Positions 1 to 5,739 of a DNA stretch of 6,356 nt are shown piece after piece. Source of the DNA: Clostridia bacterium (GTDB lineage Bacteria; Bacillota_A; Clostridia; TANB77; CAG-508); NCBI GenBank assembly GCA_017621295.1, contig JAGATI010000059.1:1-6356 (forward strand), written 5' to 3'. Each line of letters starts with the position of its first letter. Within the stretch, counting starts at the first letter, position 1. The notes below the pieces were generated by a model. That model searched no databases. It was not told the DNA's origin and was given only the letters and a program-made list of their open reading frames with translations. The position numbers and the translations under genes are program-made.

Positions 1-132
1 AACAATATTTTGAATTTCATCATATTGTTTTATTTCATTATGATTTTTACTAATTTCTTTTATTAAAAAATAGCTACTAATAGCAATAATTACTATTAGT
101 AGCACTGTCAAAGTTACTGTCATTTTATTCAT
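1..132 (-). CDS. Partial membrane-anchored protein, possibly class B sortase (N-terminus only)
   Basis: An open frame starts with ATG at 132 and runs without a stop through 44 codons to the left edge, so only the N-terminus is present. Its start lies inside the end of the VirB4 gene (8-base overlap, different frame). A GGAGAGGG ribosome binding site at 138-145 precedes it at suitable spacing, which supports this ATG over the one three codons later. Residues 4-24 form one hydrophobic segment, followed by a charged stretch (KEISKNHNEIKQYDEIQNIV). A short cytoplasmic start, one membrane helix and a charged linker ending in a Y-x-E-[IL]-Q-like motif resemble the N-terminus of class B sortases, which are often encoded near VirB4 in clostridial conjugative elements. 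The catalytic region is outside the window, so sortase is inference. Another membrane-anchored transfer protein is possible. Confidence 0.6.
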   Translation of the reverse strand, partial: MNKMTVTLTVLLIVIIAISSYFLIKEISKNHNEIKQYDEIQNIV

Positions 133-2464
133 GTATTCCCTCTCCAGGTTTTGTAGTCATTAATTTATATAAGTTCGTATGCTTTGGAAATTTATTTACA
201 AATGGAACAAGAGAAGAACCAACTTTAATTAATCCTTCTCCTGCACCAACATTTGTAATATAACTCATTTGTAGATCTGAAATATTAAGTAATTTTGCAA
301 GTTCTATTCTATCTGTACTTGCTTGATTAAGCATTATAATAAATTCTGAATTTGCAAGCATAGTTCTTGCAGTATGACTTTGTAATAAATCTTCTACATT
401 TTGAGTTATACCTGTACAAAATGCACCATATTTTCTAACTCTTTTCCATAGAGTAAATAAGAAATTAGCTGAATATTCATATTGAAATAATAAATATATC
501 TCATCAATAAATATATATGTATTTTTACCTTTTGTTCTGTTTGCTGTTATTCTATTTAATATAGAATCTAATACAACTAACATTCCTATTGGTAATAGTT
601 GCTTTCCTAAATCTAAAATATCATAACAAATTAAACTACTTGATGTATTAACATTAGTATTTAATGCAAATGTATTTAAAGAACCATTTGTAAATAATTC
701 TATTGCTAATGCAATTTCTTTTGATTCTTCTTCTGGTTGTTTTAAAAGTTCCTCTCTAAAATCTTGTAATGTCGGAGGAATACCTTGATAATTTCCTTGT
801 TGGAATACTCTATATACATTAGCAGTACATCTATCAATGATTGATTTTTGTTTCGGTCCAAGATTTCCAGTACCAATAAGTTGTTCGCATAATGATAAAA
901 TAAATTCTGATTTTAATATTACAGGATTTGCACCATCTCCATATTCAGAATTCATGTCCATAGCATTAATGTGATTATTACTTGTAGCAGATATTTGTAT
1001 AACTTCTCCACCAAGAGCATCAACTAATGGAGAATATTCGCGTTCTGGATCTAGGATTATTATATCTGCATTTGGATCTCTTAATCTTATTGAAGAAATC
1101 TCTTGCTTACCTGCAAATGATTTACCACTTCCAGATACACCTAAAATGAATGAATTTCCATTTAAAAGCTTTCTTCTGTCTGCAATAATCATATTCTTGC
1201 TTATAGTATTTTGACCATAAAAAATGCCATTCTCGTGCCTAATTTCTTGCACTTTGAATGGCATAAATACTGCTAAACTTTCAGTTGTTAATGTTCTAAC
1301 TGCATCTATTTTTCTAACTCCAAAAGGTAATACTGTGTTAAGTCCATCTAATTGTTGAAATCTTAATATTCCAAGCTGACATAGATTTTTGCTAGCAATT
1401 TGTGTTATTGCCTCTGTAACACTTTCAAGTTTTTCTTTTGTTTCATCAGTTATAACTATTGTTAGTACTGCTGAAAACATTCTTTGATCTCTTAATGTTA
1501 AATCATCTAAAAATTCTTTTGATTCGTTTCTTTGTTGTTCCATATCATAAGGTATGATAGCACTGAAATTATTGTTCGCATTTTGTTTTCTTTGCCAGTT
1601 AGTAATATTTGTTTCAACACCTAGTCTTTTATTTTCTGCCTCTTTTACTGCCTCGTCCATTGGAATTGGAATAATATCAATAGATAACATCATATTTTTA
1701 TTCAAATCTGTTAATTCAGTAACCATGTCATCATTAATGTAACTAGCAAATTCTTTTAGGAATAATACTCTACCATAACGATTACCTATTCGGAAATAAT
1801 CTCTTTCTAGCTCTACTGTATCTGGACATATAAAATCTTTGAAATTATGACCTTTCTTCATTGTTTCGTGAATATCAAAATGGAATGATGTTTCTTCTCC
1901 AGTTCTGTAAAAATCATGTGCTATTCTTAATCTTTCTTTAGCATCAAGCTCATAGCATTTTGAACCTAAAGTATTAAAATGATTCATTAAATCTGTTCCA
2001 ACTCTTGTAAAATAACTTCTTGCATCTTCTATATTCTTTTTATAAATAGATATAGTTAATATTTTTTCTTGTACTATTTCATTTGCATTTTTTGCTTGAT
2101 TTACAAGCATTTGGTTATATTCTTTTCTATATTCATCAAGTTCATCTTCGGCATAATCTAATAAAATAGTTTTTTCAAAATCTAATTTATTTATTCTTCT
2201 ATTGTTTATTGTGATTTTTGTAGTAGTTCCAGGATCAAGTGAATTTAATAATGACGAATAATCTAAAAACATTGCCTCTTTATCTTCTTTACTTGCAACA
2301 GCATAATTTATATCTAAAAATTTAAAAGATTTAGAATATTTATTATTACCAACTAAAAATATTCCATCTTCCCATAATGCTTTTATTGGAATTATATCTT
2401 GAACACTTTTTGGTATTTTAAATTTCTCTTTATCTAATTTAAAAATATTACTTAATGTTTTCAT
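125..2464 (-). CDS. virB4: VirB4/TraE-type conjugation ATPase
   Basis: This is the assembly and energising ATPase of the type IV secretion system, acting at the cytoplasmic face of the membrane channel. The 779-residue protein has a long N-terminal domain typical of VirB4 proteins (about 1-410) and a C-terminal RecA-like ATPase domain. Seen directly: Walker A GVSGSGKS at 442-449, the VirB4-type motif IIILDPEREY at 468-477, Walker B IFIDE at 651-655, a basic KRVRKYGAF stretch at 674-682, and a downstream GITQNVEDLL motif at 685-694. No strongly hydrophobic segment is visible, so the protein is probably peripheral. Length and motif order look intact, with no frameshift. The ATG at 2464 is preceded by AGGGAGG at 2473-2479 with an 8-base spacer; this site and the start lie inside the end of the PrgI-family gene (17-base overlap), implying translational coupling. 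The family assignment is near certain; the symbol is by family. Confidence 0.97.
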   Translation of the reverse strand: MKTLSNIFKLDKEKFKIPKSVQDIIPIKALWEDGIFLVGNNKYSKSFKFLDINYAVASKEDKEAMFLDYSSLLNSLDPGTTTKITINNRRINKLDFEKTILLDYAEDELDEYRKEYNQMLVNQAKNANEIVQEKILTISIYKKNIEDARSYFTRVGTDLMNHFNTLGSKCYELDAKERLRIAHDFYRTGEETSFHFDIHETMKKGHNFKDFICPDTVELERDYFRIGNRYGRVLFLKEFASYINDDMVTELTDLNKNMMLSIDIIPIPMDEAVKEAENKRLGVETNITNWQRKQNANNNFSAIIPYDMEQQRNESKEFLDDLTLRDQRMFSAVLTIVITDETKEKLESVTEAITQIASKNLCQLGILRFQQLDGLNTVLPFGVRKIDAVRTLTTESLAVFMPFKVQEIRHENGIFYGQNTISKNMIIADRRKLLNGNSFILGVSGSGKSFAGKQEISSIRLRDPNADIIILDPEREYSPLVDALGGEVIQISATSNNHINAMDMNSEYGDGANPVILKSEFILSLCEQLIGTGNLGPKQKSIIDRCTANVYRVFQQGNYQGIPPTLQDFREELLKQPEEESKEIALAIELFTNGSLNTFALNTNVNTSSSLICYDILDLGKQLLPIGMLVVLDSILNRITANRTKGKNTYIFIDEIYLLFQYEYSANFLFTLWKRVRKYGAFCTGITQNVEDLLQSHTARTMLANSEFIIMLNQASTDRIELAKLLNISDLQMSYITNVGAGEGLIKVGSSLVPFVNKFPKHTNLYKLMTTKPGEGIHE

Positions 2465-2876
2465 CTACTTTTCCTCCCTTTTTACTTTTTTTATATTTTT
2501 TCTTTTCTCTCTTTTGTGGTTTTAATAAACCTTGTCTTAATTTTTTATCTATAACTGGTTTTAAGTTTTCGTAATAGATATTTTGAGCTTTAAAAGTTAA
2601 TCTTTTTGGTAATAAAAATTCAGATCTAATCGCTGCTAAAATAAACTTTTCAGCAGTCATTCCGTTATATTTTACAAATCCAAATACTGCAAAAGGTGCT
2701 GCACCTAAAATACATACCCATGATAGAGTTTCAATACCAAAATATGGTTTTAAAGCAAAATATAAAATTACTGCTACAATACATGCAAGTATAGAAAAAA
2801 TGAACTGTCGTAATGACAGTCCAAAGAATATACTTTCACTAAATTCTCGTATATCTCTATTAATTTTTACTTCCAT
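2448..2876 (-). CDS. PrgI-family conjugation membrane protein
   Basis: A 142-residue protein with two hydrophobic segments (about 24-43 and 52-70), separated by a short loop, and a cytoplasmic-looking C-terminal half ending in a very basic tail (about 114-136, rich in Lys and Arg, for example KREKKKYKKSKKGGK). The N-terminal pattern (MEVKINRDIREFSESIFFGL, then LRQ before the first helix) and the position directly before VirB4 match the PrgI family of Gram-positive conjugation systems, which is thought to be an inner-membrane channel component in the VirB3 position. The start at 2876 lies 2 bases after the preceding stop; its AGGGAGG site (2887-2893) lies within the last codons of the upstream gene. 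The basic tail is partly dictated by the VirB4 ribosome binding site encoded within it. Confidence 0.9.
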   Translation of the reverse strand: MEVKINRDIREFSESIFFGLSLRQFIFSILACIVAVILYFALKPYFGIETLSWVCILGAAPFAVFGFVKYNGMTAEKFILAAIRSEFLLPKRLTFKAQNIYYENLKPVIDKKLRQGLLKPQKREKKKYKKSKKGGKVDENIK

Positions 2877-2878
2877 AT

Positions 2879-3790
2879 CTATCTCGCCTCCCTGTGTTTT
2901 TTCTTTTTCTTATTTTCTTCTTTTAAATCATTTCCTCGATTTTCTTTATCAAATGTATCTGAAAGATTACCACCATCAAGTACTTTGTTAAAATCAATTT
3001 TCGCTTTATCAATATCATTTGAATAATAATATCCATATCCCCAATTAATTTTATTGTCATCAATTTTATAATTAAAAGCTATTATATATTCTGTATTTTT
3101 ATCTTTCATTGTTCTTTCGATTAAAGCAACTGGTGTATCATCTCTGTATCCTAAATCAAGAATATACATACCATTTTCTAATAATCTATGTTTTGTACCA
3201 GATTTTTTTTCAAAATTTAATGTATTTATATTGCCATTGCTTATTTTATTAAATGTTTTTTTATTCATAATTACTTGATCATCTACAATTTCTATATAAT
3301 CATTTTGATAATATTTCATAATATTTGGAACATTAATATCAGAATAATTAAATTCTAATTTTTTTTCTAAATATTCTTTTGAAATATTATTTTGATAACA
3401 ATAGTTTAAATATTTTTGAAATCCATTTAAAAATTGCATATCTGATGGATACAATTCTTCAATTGCTTGCCAAATTCCATAATGAACTTCATCTTCCATA
3501 AATGAGATTTCAAAGCCATTTTCTAAATGTTCAAATAAATATGTGTCAAAATTATAATCCCATTCTGGAACATTAGAATAATTATTAGGTAATTCTTTGG
3601 TATATGGTGCAAACTCAATCATTTCATCTAGTCCATCACTTGCAATAACTATATATTCTTCTTTTTCTTCATTAACTAAAATGTAATCTATTCTTTTGTT
3701 TTTATGTTCAATGTCTTCAAATAAATAATTTTCAATATCATTTTTAATATTATTAATATTTAATTTACTTTTATTTTCTATATTGTTCAT
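2879..3790 (-). CDS. Unrecognised soluble protein within the type IV secretion operon
   Basis: I do not recognise this 303-residue protein. It has no signal peptide and no membrane segment, so it is probably cytoplasmic. Three parts can be seen: an acidic N-terminal region (about 17-110, with DGLDEMIEFAPYTKE near 52-66 and a W/Y/F-rich stretch at 77-107); a middle segment (107-143) with the pattern WQAIEELYP..., FQKYLNYC, NNISKEYL that looks like a compact helical module; and a C-terminal region (about 205-272) ending in NWGYGYYY (249-256), then a probable helix, then a Lys-rich tail (KKKKKHR, 294-300). The two modules recall small accessory domains seen in large polyvalent proteins of mobile elements, but that is only an impression. 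AAAGGAG at 3799-3805 with an 8-base spacer supports the ATG at 3790. The gene follows the VirB6-like gene by 15 bp and precedes PrgI by 2 bp, so it is cotranscribed with the machine. A regulator, chaperone or anti-defence role is possible but unproven. Confidence 0.88.
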   Translation of the reverse strand: MNNIENKSKLNINNIKNDIENYLFEDIEHKNKRIDYILVNEEKEEYIVIASDGLDEMIEFAPYTKELPNNYSNVPEWDYNFDTYLFEHLENGFEISFMEDEVHYGIWQAIEELYPSDMQFLNGFQKYLNYCYQNNISKEYLEKKLEFNYSDINVPNIMKYYQNDYIEIVDDQVIMNKKTFNKISNGNINTLNFEKKSGTKHRLLENGMYILDLGYRDDTPVALIERTMKDKNTEYIIAFNYKIDDNKINWGYGYYYSNDIDKAKIDFNKVLDGGNLSDTFDKENRGNDLKEENKKKKKHREAR

Positions 3791-3805
3791 GATAATATCT
3801 CCTTT

Positions 3806-4633
3806 CTATAATCCCATCATTTCTCTTACAATTCTATCTGAAAGTCTAATTGTACCTACTAAAACTAGCATATTAAATATAAGCTCTCCTACATATTTCC
3901 AAACCATAGTGACTGTTGCAACACCAGCATCTACACCTGGACTTGATGTTACAAATGCAGAAAATATTACACAAGATAAAACAATAATTGCACCCTCTAA
4001 ACATACTGCAACATAACTCTTTAAAAAGCTAATGCCCACATTTTGTGTTGGTTCTCCTGCAAATGCAGACAACGGAATTGGAGATATTGCAGTGTACATA
4101 TATAATTTAAAGAATCTACCATATACAGTTAAAATTAATATAAATGATAATACTGTAACAAATAAACCACCTAATAATGTAACTGCCCATAATGGAATAC
4201 TTTCAAAAAATCCACAATTATTAATTGCATCAATAATTGATTGTGGTAAACTCATTGATGATGCTTGAAAATTGCTTTTTGCCATTATTGTTGTAACAAT
4301 ACCTTGAATTATTTTAAATATTGAAAGCATTAAATCTAAACCATAAGTTACAATACCTTTTGCAATTGCAAATCTTAAAAATAATTTTAATGCTTGCTCT
4401 GGTCTTTTTATTTCTGAAAAATTAGTACAAGTTTTAACAACTCCTACAACAAAAAATAAAACAAGCAATGCGAAACCTATTGCTTGTAATGCACCATTAA
4501 TATTTAAAATAATGTTCCATATTGTTCCACCATGAAAATCTGAAGGATTTTGAGTTACAATTGTATAAATTTCAGATAATTTACCATTCCATGTATCTAA
4601 AGCATTCTGTAAATTTCCTACGATCCAATTCAT
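3806..4633 (-). CDS. TrbL/VirB6-like polytopic channel protein
   Basis: A 275-residue membrane protein that would form part of the inner-membrane DNA channel. Hydrophobic segments lie near residues 45-67, 85-117 (weaker, possibly two), 147-170, 171-190, 203-228 and 246-262. The stretch TAISPIPLSAFAGEPTQNVG (181-200), followed by FLKSYVAVCLEGAI (203-216), is the most recognisable part and matches the conserved core of the TrbL/VirB6-like proteins of clostridial conjugative transposons (the CD0411/CD1107-like group). Position upstream of PrgI and VirB4 fits. The ATG at 4633 overlaps the methyltransferase stop as ATGA, and its GGAGGT site is at 4642-4647 inside the methyltransferase gene, so translation of the two is probably coupled. 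The family is confident; the exact correspondence to VirB6 rests on topology and context. Confidence 0.9.
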   Translation of the reverse strand: MNWIVGNLQNALDTWNGKLSEIYTIVTQNPSDFHGGTIWNIILNINGALQAIGFALLVLFFVVGVVKTCTNFSEIKRPEQALKLFLRFAIAKGIVTYGLDLMLSIFKIIQGIVTTIMAKSNFQASSMSLPQSIIDAINNCGFFESIPLWAVTLLGGLFVTVLSFILILTVYGRFFKLYMYTAISPIPLSAFAGEPTQNVGISFLKSYVAVCLEGAIIVLSCVIFSAFVTSSPGVDAGVATVTMVWKYVGELIFNMLVLVGTIRLSDRIVREMMGL

Positions 4634-5208
4634 ACAGCTACACCTCCATTTTCAATTTCATTTTGATTAATATCAGATTCAATTTCATTTCCCCACGAAT
4701 CCCAACCATTCACTTTTTGTCTTGCAAATAGTTCAATTCTAGGTAAATCTCCAACAAGTTCAACGATTTTATCTCTAACAATATCTGGTTTTTTGCTATG
4801 ATTTTCAATTGGTGTATCTATTATTTGATGAACACTTTTGCTAATTCTTTTTATATTTCCTTTAGTTGCAATTAAACATATTTCTGAATTTGCTCTAGTC
4901 CAATAACCCATTCCCCAAAACCAGGTATTTGATTTACGATTTCTTTTTACCCATGTAAAGCCACATGTTTTATAAGAGAATCCCCATTCTTCAATTACTT
5001 TAAATGCATCTTTTAAACATGGATAAGTTACCCATATAAATAAAATACAATTTTTGTCTGAAATATTATTTATAAAGTCTTTTAAATTAATAATTTCATT
5101 TATATTCATAGTTGAATAATGACTTTCTGCACTCCTCCCATTACCTTTTTTTGACCAAACATTATATTTCCAGGGAGGATCTGCATAAATTATTTGATAT
5201 TTTTTCAT
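4630..5208 (-). CDS. MT-A70 family adenine N6-methyltransferase
   Basis: A 192-residue S-adenosylmethionine-dependent methyltransferase that would methylate adenine N6, probably in DNA. The catalytic DPPW motif is at 10-13 within IIYADPPWKYN, followed by HYSTMN (30-35), a core with FIWVTYP (57-63), GFTWVKRNRK (83-92), RANSEICLIATKG (105-117), and the C-terminal HSKKPDIVRDKIVELVGD block (137-154) leading to RIELFARQKVNGWDSWGNE. These are the hallmarks of the MT-A70 family, and the short length fits mobile-element and phage members. No target-recognition domain is visible, so specificity cannot be read. The start at 5208 has a strong AGGAGGT site (5216-5222). The last codons hold the ribosome binding site of the channel-protein gene, with which it overlaps by 4 bases. 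It has no restriction partner here, so protection of the element or regulation is more likely than a classical restriction-modification role. Confidence 0.95.
   Translation of the reverse strand: MKKYQIIYADPPWKYNVWSKKGNGRSAESHYSTMNINEIINLKDFINNISDKNCILFIWVTYPCLKDAFKVIEEWGFSYKTCGFTWVKRNRKSNTWFWGMGYWTRANSEICLIATKGNIKRISKSVHQIIDTPIENHSKKPDIVRDKIVELVGDLPRIELFARQKVNGWDSWGNEIESDINQNEIENGGVAV
4642..4647 (-). promoter_or_regulatory. Ribosome binding site for the channel-protein gene, inside the methyltransferase gene
   Basis: GGAGGT on the minus strand lies 8 bases before the ATG at 4633 and encodes Gly-Gly in the methyltransferase tail NGGVAV. With the ATGA stop/start overlap it fixes the start of the VirB6-like protein and points to translational coupling. 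Confidence 0.8.
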
Positions 5209-5231
5209 GTTTTACACCTCCTAAAATGGAT

Positions 5232-5274
5232 TTAGACAGGTTTAAATGTTATATGTAACAAATTACCTGTCTAA
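5232..5274 (-). repeat. Perfect 10-bp inverted repeat upstream of the methyltransferase gene
   Basis: TTAGACAGGT (5232-5241) and ACCTGTCTAA (5265-5274) are exact inverted copies separated by 23 bases. The spacer holds a second small palindrome, TGTTA (5247-5251) and TAACA (5256-5260), around TATG. In the mRNA this would fold as a 10-bp stem, an internal loop and a 5-bp stem with a 4-base loop, ending about 9 bases before the methyltransferase ribosome binding site. The sequence after the stem on the transcribed strand is ATCCATTTTAGGAGG, without a real T run, so it is not a standard terminator. It could be an mRNA structure controlling translation or stability, or a DNA operator with half-sites about 33 bp apart. 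Confidence 0.75.
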
Positions 5275-5278
5275 TCAA
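5248..5278 (-). promoter_or_regulatory. Weak candidate promoter overlapping the inverted repeat
   Basis: On the minus strand TTGATT (5273-5278) resembles a -35 box and TATAAC (5248-5253) a -10 box. The spacer is 19 bases, longer than the preferred 17, and the region is A+T-rich, so chance matches are likely. If real, it would drive the methyltransferase and the rest of the operon, with the inverted repeat flanking its -10 box. Low confidence. Confidence 0.2.
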
Positions 5279-5301
5279 TATTAATTTGTTTAAATTTAAT
5301 T

Positions 5302-5631
5302 TTAGCCACCAACTATTAAGTCTAAAATTTCTTTTGCAAATGTAATAACAATACCACCTGCTAATGTCATAATTCCATTTGCTCTTTGTGATGGATCGTG
5401 TGATTTTAAACTCATACCAACTTGTACAACTCCAAAACCTAAAATTATCATTCCTATTGCCCTAATTAATCCAAAGATAAAACTTGATAAATTATTTACA
5501 ACTGTCAATGGATCATCTGCTGCAAAGCATTGTATTTGTTGTGCAATATTTAATGCAACAACATAGCCTACAACTATTCCTACTCTTTTTAACCATTTTT
5601 TTAATGTTTTATTATTTTTTAAACTTTTCAT
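5302..5631 (-). CDS. Maff2-like small membrane protein, VirB2-like pilin candidate
   Basis: A 109-residue protein. It starts with a Lys-rich region (1-16), a hydrophobic segment (17-34) and a small-residue stretch QCFAADD (34-40) that fits a signal peptidase site near Ala37/Ala38. Two further hydrophobic segments follow (about 49-72 and 84-107), joined by a polar loop (KSHDPSQRANG, 76-86). A signal peptide plus two helices with a short polar loop is the layout of VirB2/TrbC pilins. The second-half pattern (VGMSLKSHDPSQRANGIMTLAGG) and the position just after VirD4 match the Maff2 family of clostridial conjugative elements, usually listed without function and often shorter. AAAGGTGG at 5639-5646, 7 bases before the ATG at 5631, is a slightly weaker ribosome binding site. 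It is flanked by non-coding gaps on both sides (108 and 93 bp), so it may be expressed separately and strongly, as expected for a major subunit. Confidence 0.85.
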   Translation of the reverse strand: MKSLKNNKTLKKWLKRVGIVVGYVVALNIAQQIQCFAADDPLTVVNNLSSFIFGLIRAIGMIILGFGVVQVGMSLKSHDPSQRANGIMTLAGGIVITFAKEILDLIVGG

Positions 5632-5660
5632 TTTAATTCCACCTTTCTTATTTACATAAC

Positions 5661-5689
5661 ATTATTTAAGGACATAAAAAAAAGACCAA
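5661..5689 (-). promoter_or_regulatory. Weak candidate promoter for the Maff2-like gene
   Basis: On the minus strand TTGGTC (5684-5689) and AATAAT (5661-5666) are spaced by exactly 17 bases and would start transcription about 23 bases before the ATG at 5631. The -35 box matches only the TTG part of the consensus, and it lies in the descending arm of the terminator. A promoter is expected here because the upstream terminator would otherwise cut the pilin-like gene off, but the sequence match is weak. Confidence 0.25.
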
Positions 5690-5723
5690 ATATATAAATG
5701 ATTATTTATACACTTGGTCTTTT
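5676..5723 (-). terminator. Intrinsic terminator after the VirD4-type gene
   Basis: On the minus strand, 16 bases after the VirD4 stop, AAAAGACCAA (5714-5723) pairs with TTGGTCTTTT (5680-5689). Inside lies a further 7-bp arm pair, TATAAAT (5704-5710) with ATTTATA (5693-5699), around a 4-base loop. The stem runs into eight Ts (5676-5683). This is a standard Rho-independent terminator in form, although the inner half is only A-T pairs. On the plus strand the T run is only four, so it is mainly directed against leftward transcription. It divides the VirD4 transcript from the pilin-like gene, perhaps only partly. Confidence 0.75.
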
Positions 5724-5739
5724 AAGATATTTTTAGCAA

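Noticed and set aside
1554..1742. Plus-strand open frame of 62 codons
   Set aside because: It lies opposite the intact VirB4 gene. The hydrophobic translation reflects reverse reading of an A+T-rich gene, and there is no gene context on this strand.
2800..2991. Plus-strand open frame of 63 codons
   Set aside because: It spans the junction of two well-supported minus-strand genes, has no family likeness and no plausible ribosome binding site.
3783..4268. Two plus-strand open frames (77 and 78 codons) opposite the VirB6-like gene
   Set aside because: They are antisense shadows of a well-supported membrane protein gene. The low-complexity translations match nothing I know.
4522..4731. Plus-strand open frame of 69 codons
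   Set aside because: It is antisense to the methyltransferase/channel-protein overlap, where both minus-strand genes are firmly supported.
5232..5274. Inverted repeat as an ordinary Rho-independent terminator
   Set aside because: After the stem on the transcribed strand comes ATCCATTTTAGG, not a T run, and a strong ribosome binding site follows at once. A regulatory structure or operator fits better.
5209..5301. Small gene, attachment site or origin of transfer in the 93-bp gap
   Set aside because: There is no open frame with a ribosome binding site and no nearby relaxase or integrase gene. The inverted repeat alone is not enough to call an oriT or att site.
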